DNA of 64,000 nt, from positions 1-64,000 of the forward strand of contig CALBQR010000034.1 of the NCBI GenBank assembly GCA_937899895.1, read 5' to 3'. How positions within the stretch are numbered: position 1 is the stretch's first letter; each line of letters opens with the position of its first letter. The translations under genes were made by a program, and so were the position numbers. Positions 60,355-64,000 of this stretch are shown here, piece by piece. The notes under the pieces are model-generated. The model was not told the origin of the DNA, searched no databases, and saw only the letters and a list, made by a program, of their open reading frames with translations. Source of the stretch: an uncultured Alistipes sp. Lineage in GTDB: Bacteria; Bacteroidota; Bacteroidia; Bacteroidales; Rikenellaceae.

Positions 60355-61512
60355 ATGTTTAGCAACCAGATTATTGACAAACTCGCAACATATCGCACTC
60401 CGTTCTATCTCTACGATGTGGAGTTGCTACATCGCACGTTGCAGTGCGCTGTCGAGCAATCGACACGCTACGGCTACCATATTCACTACGCTTTGAAGGC
60501 TAATTTCGACGACCATCTGTTGGGGGTTATTCGCAGTTATGGTCTTGGTGTTGATTGCGTTAGTGGTAATGAAGTACGCAAGGCTGTTGAGTCGGGCTTC
60601 GATCCGCGTAAGGTGGTGTATGCAGGTGTCGGTAAGAGCGATGAGGAGATTCGCTACTCGATCGAGCAAAATATCTTGGCTTTCAATTGTGAATCGCGCC
60701 AGGAGTTGCAGGTGATCGATCAGATCGCTGCCGAGATGGGTCGCACGGTCGATGTGGCTCTGCGAATAAATCCCGACGTTGATCCCAAAACGCACAAACA
60801 TATCTCGACAGGACACGGCGACAGTAAGTTCGGTATCTCGTACCGTGAAATTGAGCAGGTGGCCGACGAACTCGAACAGCTGCGTAATATCCGTATTGTC
60901 GGTCTGCATTTTCACGTTGGTTCGCAAATCTTGGATATGACCGTTTTTGAGAATCTTTGTCGCCGCGTGAATGAGATTTCGCGTTGGTTCGAGCAGCGCG
61001 GTTTCGCATTGGAGCATATCAATGTGGGTGGCGGTCTGGGTATTGATTATGATGATCCTGATCGCGCTCCTGTTCCCGATTTTGAGAACTATTTTGCTGC
61101 ATTTGCCCGCTCACTCGATGTCGGTGATAAGCAGGTGCATTTCGAGTTGGGTCGCTCGATTATCGGCCAATGTGGTGAGCTGATTTCGCGTGTGCTCTAT
61201 CGTAAAACTACCCCGACAGGTCGCGAGGTGGCTATCGTTGATGCGTCGATGACCGAACTGATGCGCCCTGCGCTTTATGGAGCGCACCACCGCATTATCA
61301 ATCTCACTTCGCCTGATGCTCCGCAGATGAGCTGTATGGTGGCAGGAACGGTGTGTGAATCGTCGGATATTTTTGCTCGCGATGTTGAATTGCCCGAACT
61401 GCATCGAGGCGATTTGGTGGCAATTCAATCGGCGGGTGCGTATGGCCGTTCGATGGCATCGTGCTACAATTTGCACGCTCTGCCCGATGCGGTTTATAGC
61501 GATGAGCTTTAA
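60355..61512 (+). CDS. lysA: diaminopimelate decarboxylase
   Basis: Pyridoxal-phosphate enzyme for the last step of lysine synthesis, 385 residues. The PLP lysine is Lys48 in HYALKAN. Other family blocks are DCVSGNEVRKA, HFHVGSQI, NVGGGLGIDY, FELGRSI, and the catalytic cysteine region AGTVCESSD, then SAGAYGRSMAS. It has its own promoter. The DMT transporter gene follows by 33 bases; whether it exports a related product is unknown. Confidence 0.95.
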   Translation: MFSNQIIDKLATYRTPFYLYDVELLHRTLQCAVEQSTRYGYHIHYALKANFDDHLLGVIRSYGLGVDCVSGNEVRKAVESGFDPRKVVYAGVGKSDEEIRYSIEQNILAFNCESRQELQVIDQIAAEMGRTVDVALRINPDVDPKTHKHISTGHGDSKFGISYREIEQVADELEQLRNIRIVGLHFHVGSQILDMTVFENLCRRVNEISRWFEQRGFALEHINVGGGLGIDYDDPDRAPVPDFENYFAAFARSLDVGDKQVHFELGRSIIGQCGELISRVLYRKTTPTGREVAIVDASMTELMRPALYGAHHRIINLTSPDAPQMSCMVAGTVCESSDIFARDVELPELHRGDLVAIQSAGAYGRSMASCYNLHALPDAVYSDEL

Positions 61513-61545
61513 CATTAGATAACCAAACTAAAACTACTGAACGAT

Positions 61546-62445
61546 ATGTGGTTAATCTTGGCCTTCGTGTCTGCTGCGATACATGGCTGTTACGATATTT
61601 GCAAGAAACGAGCTCTGCTCAATAATGCGGTATTGCCCGTTCTGTTTTTCAATACATTGTTTTCGGCTCTGATCTTTTTGCCGTTAATCCTTTCGTCGAT
61701 TTTCGGCTGGGGCATTGGTGAGGGAACGCTGTTTGAGGTGCCGTCGCTTGGTTGGGAGGCTCATAAACACGTCTTTATAAAGGCGTGTATCGTGCTAACC
61801 TCGTGGATATTCGGCTACGTGGCAATGAAACATCTGCCGATTACGATCGTTGGCCCGATTAACGCAACACGACCCGTCGGTGTGTTGATTGGTGCTATGT
61901 TGATCTTTGGTGAGCGACTGAATCTCTATCAGTGGATTGGCGTAATTCTGGCAATTGCGGCAATCTTTATGCTCAGCTTTTCGAGCAAAAAGGAGGGTAT
62001 CGACTTTAAGCACAATAAGTGGATTCTGTGCCTGCTTGTAGCGGCATTGGCTGCCATTGCAAGTGGTCTGTACGATAAGTATATAATGATGAAACTTGCG
62101 CCGATGTTTGTGCAGGCGTGGTGTAATTTCTATCTGGCAATCATTATGGGTACGGTGATTATTGCGCTGTGGTACCCGACGCGTAAGAGTACTACCCCGT
62201 TCCGTTGGACTTGGGTAATACTGCTTGTAACGCTCTTCTTGACGGTTGCCGATTTCTTGTATTTCTACTCGCTGGCGCAGGAGGATTCGATGATTTCGAT
62301 TATTTCGATGGTACGTCGCGGATCGGTTGTAGTGTCGTTCTTGGGCGGTGCGTTGATCTTCCGCGAGCGTAATGTGAAGAATAAGGCGGCAGGTCTGTTG
62401 CTGATTCTGATCGGTATGATCTTCCTCTATTTCGGTTCGAGGTAG
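61546..62445 (+). CDS. DMT/EamA-family transporter
   Basis: Inner-membrane protein of 299 residues with ten predicted helices in two EamA repeats, starting MWLILAFVSAAIHGCYDICKK (blocks MWLILAFVSAAIHGCYD and ICKK). Both repeats end in the usual short loops (INATRPVGVLIGAMLIFGERL and GSVVVSFLGGALIFRERN). Substrate unknown; members export amino acids or other metabolites. Directly behind lysA, so possible co-transcription. Confidence 0.85.
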   Translation: MWLILAFVSAAIHGCYDICKKRALLNNAVLPVLFFNTLFSALIFLPLILSSIFGWGIGEGTLFEVPSLGWEAHKHVFIKACIVLTSWIFGYVAMKHLPITIVGPINATRPVGVLIGAMLIFGERLNLYQWIGVILAIAAIFMLSFSSKKEGIDFKHNKWILCLLVAALAAIASGLYDKYIMMKLAPMFVQAWCNFYLAIIMGTVIIALWYPTRKSTTPFRWTWVILLVTLFLTVADFLYFYSLAQEDSMISIISMVRRGSVVVSFLGGALIFRERNVKNKAAGLLLILIGMIFLYFGSR

Positions 62446-62517
62446 CTCGAAGTAGAAAATTGCCATATTTGAGGGCGATTTATCGCAGGAAAAGGTGCGC
62501 TTTCCCGATTTATTTTA

Positions 62518-62525
62518 TAACTTTG
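62518..62525 (+). promoter_or_regulatory. -7 element of the pheT promoter
   Basis: TAACTTTG 46 bases before the pheT ATG. The matching upstream element is weak. Confidence 0.55.
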
Positions 62526-62571
62526 TACGTTTTTAATCACAATTCGTACAAAATAAATAATTACATATACG

Positions 62572-64000
62572 ATGAATATCTCTTATAATTGGCTGAAAAA
62601 TTATTTGAAAACCGATCTCTCGGCAGAGAAGATCGCTGAAATTCTGACAGATATAGGTCTCGAAGTTGAAGAATTCGAGAAGATCGAAACCATTCGTGGC
62701 GGTCTGGCCGGCGTGGTTGTTGGCGAGGTATTGACCTGCGTAGATCACCCCGATTCGGATCACTTGCACGTAACAACTGTCGATGTCGGTGCAGGCGAGC
62801 CGTTGAATATCGTTTGTGGTGCTCCCAACGTGCGCGTAGGCTTGAAAGTGCTCTGCGCTACCATTGGCGCGGTACTCTACCCGATGGGCGAAACCGAGGG
62901 CTTCAAAATCAAGAAGAGCAAGATTCGCGGTGTCGAGTCGTTCGGTATGCTTTGCGCCGACGATGAGTTGGGTATCGGTGCCGACCACGATGGCATTAAG
63001 GAGTTGCCCGCTGACGCTCCCGTAGGTATGCCCGCGAAGGAATATCTGAATGTTAAGGACGACTATCTGATCGGTATCGGTCTGACCCCCAATCGTATTG
63101 ATGCAGCGTCGCATATTGGCGTTGCACGCGATTTGGCGGCATATCTGGCTGCTAACGGCCAGTCGGTTGAGCTGACTTGGCCGTCGGTTGATGAGTTCTC
63201 GGTCGATAATCACGATTTGAAAATTGATGTCGAAGTGGCTAATGCCGAGGCAGCTCCTCGCTATGCGGGTGTAACGGTTACGGGTTGCAAGATCGCTCCG
63301 TCGCCCGAATGGTTGCAGGATTCGTTGCGCGCCGTGGGTATCAACCCCAAGAATAATCTGGTCGATATTACCAACTATATTTTGTTTGAGCTGGGTCAGC
63401 CCTTGCACGCTTTCGATGCTGATAAGATCGAGGGCGGCAAGATCGTTGTTCGCACTTGCGAGGAGGGCACACAGTTCGTAACTCTCGATGGCGTTGAACG
63501 CAAGTTGTCGGCGCAGGATCTGATGATTTGCAATGCTAATAAGCCGATGTGTATCGCAGGCGTATTTGGCGGTTTGGAGTCGGGCGTGAGCGATACGACG
63601 ACCAACATCTTCATCGAGAGTGCATATTTCAACCCTGTTTGGGTGCGTAAGACCGCAAAGCGACACAGCCTTAATACCGATTCGTCGTTCCGTTTTGAGC
63701 GCGGTATCGATCCCGATCGCACGGTCTATGCGCTGAAACGTGCCGCGCTGATGTTCCGCGATCTGGCCGGTGGCAAGATCTCTTCGGAGATCATTGATCT
63801 CTACCCTGCTCCGATCGCTCCGTTCCGTTTCGATGTTTCGTTGAAGCGCGTGAATGCATTGATCGGTAAGGAGATTCCGGAGCAGACCGTTCGCTCGATC
63901 ATTGCCGCATTGGAGGTAGAGATCGAGGCAGAAAAGGATGGCGTTCTGTCGGTGGTAGTTCCTGCATATCGTGTAGATGTGCAGCGTGAGGCCGATTTGA
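62572..64000 (+). CDS. pheT: phenylalanine-tRNA ligase beta subunit, 3' end cut by the window
   Basis: Beta subunit of the heterotetrameric enzyme that charges tRNA-Phe. 476 codons are visible. It begins MNISYNWLKNYLKTDLSAEK, followed by the tRNA-binding domain (~40-150) with HPDSDHLHVTTVDVG and VCGAPNVR, and a B3/B4 editing domain (~210-390) with TPNRIDAASHIGVARDLAA and RHSLNTDSSFRFERGIDP. The DNA continues in frame to the end. PheS is not adjacent in the window. Confidence 0.95.
   Translation, partial: MNISYNWLKNYLKTDLSAEKIAEILTDIGLEVEEFEKIETIRGGLAGVVVGEVLTCVDHPDSDHLHVTTVDVGAGEPLNIVCGAPNVRVGLKVLCATIGAVLYPMGETEGFKIKKSKIRGVESFGMLCADDELGIGADHDGIKELPADAPVGMPAKEYLNVKDDYLIGIGLTPNRIDAASHIGVARDLAAYLAANGQSVELTWPSVDEFSVDNHDLKIDVEVANAEAAPRYAGVTVTGCKIAPSPEWLQDSLRAVGINPKNNLVDITNYILFELGQPLHAFDADKIEGGKIVVRTCEEGTQFVTLDGVERKLSAQDLMICNANKPMCIAGVFGGLESGVSDTTTNIFIESAYFNPVWVRKTAKRHSLNTDSSFRFERGIDPDRTVYALKRAALMFRDLAGGKISSEIIDLYPAPIAPFRFDVSLKRVNALIGKEIPEQTVRSIIAALEVEIEAEKDGVLSVVVPAYRVDVQREADL

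Noticed and set aside
1..64000. CRISPR arrays, prophage, rRNA operons
   Set aside because: No regularly spaced repeats, phage genes or rRNA sequences were seen on reading the window.

Overview
The window comes from a Bacteroidales genome, most likely an Alistipes-like member of the Rikenellaceae; this placement is inferred. The support is a Bacteroidota-type promoter (TTG or TTTG, a 19-20 nt spacer, then TAnnTTTG) found repeatedly on both strands, few Shine-Dalgarno sequences, and typical families: UpxY antiterminator, BspA-like leucine-rich repeats, the Fibrobacter-type paralogous domain, a LuxC-like acyl-CoA reductase, a pRiA4b ORF-3-like protein and MG2-type secreted proteins. No rRNA, CRISPR array, transposase or phage gene is visible. 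Two tRNA genes are present (Leu-UAA and Gly-CCC).

1-30.4 kb is mostly chromosomal housekeeping. On the minus strand a zinc/manganese-type ABC permease, an LptF/LptG permease, fmt and an NhaC antiporter (cut by the window edge) follow one another. On the plus strand come mtaB, a sensor-like membrane protein, trkH, a SPOR-like secreted protein and an NfeD/FloA pair. Next are an HD hydrolase, a FISUMP lipoprotein, an unannotated structured RNA candidate, aroA and lptB (minus), then recQ, rsmA and a hemerythrin/LuxR-type pair (plus), tRNA-Leu, a BspA-like lipoprotein and a C1-type peptidase. miaA with a pRiA4b-like gene and an acyl-CoA reductase operon (minus) precede rho, an S1/P1 nuclease and an alpha/beta hydrolase (plus).

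30.4-46.5 kb is a surface polysaccharide locus next to tRNA-Gly. It runs UpxY, a WecA/MraY-type initiating transferase, Wzx flippase, pyruvyl transferase-like protein, two GT2 enzymes, a GT32-like enzyme, an EpsG/Wzy-type polymerase, GT4, GT2, a nucleotidyltransferase-fold protein, GtrA, a GtrB-like GT2 and two related DUF6056-type membrane proteins. The genes are tightly packed or overlapping on the plus strand and clearly more AT-rich than the flanks. A strong hairpin closes the operon.

46.6-48.4 kb is a scar. A 60-bp copy of the thrA 3' end (58/60 identical) sits before a minus-strand GT2 gene and the tail of a second lost gene. Then comes an orphan promoter-terminator unit holding a G9 tract (minus strand), then the intact thrA. 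This looks like a recombination junction between alternative polysaccharide loci.

48.4-64 kb holds a minus-strand operon lepA, long-chain acyl-CoA synthetase, thrA (aspartokinase-homoserine dehydrogenase). A tandem pair of large secreted paralogues sharing a 203-bp perfectly identical 3' block follows on the plus strand, then lysA, a DMT transporter and pheT (cut by the window end).

The most notable points are the two candidate small RNAs, the thrA scar, the degenerate receiver paired with hemerythrin, the GtrA/GtrB/double-DUF6056 module and the gene-converted secreted pair.
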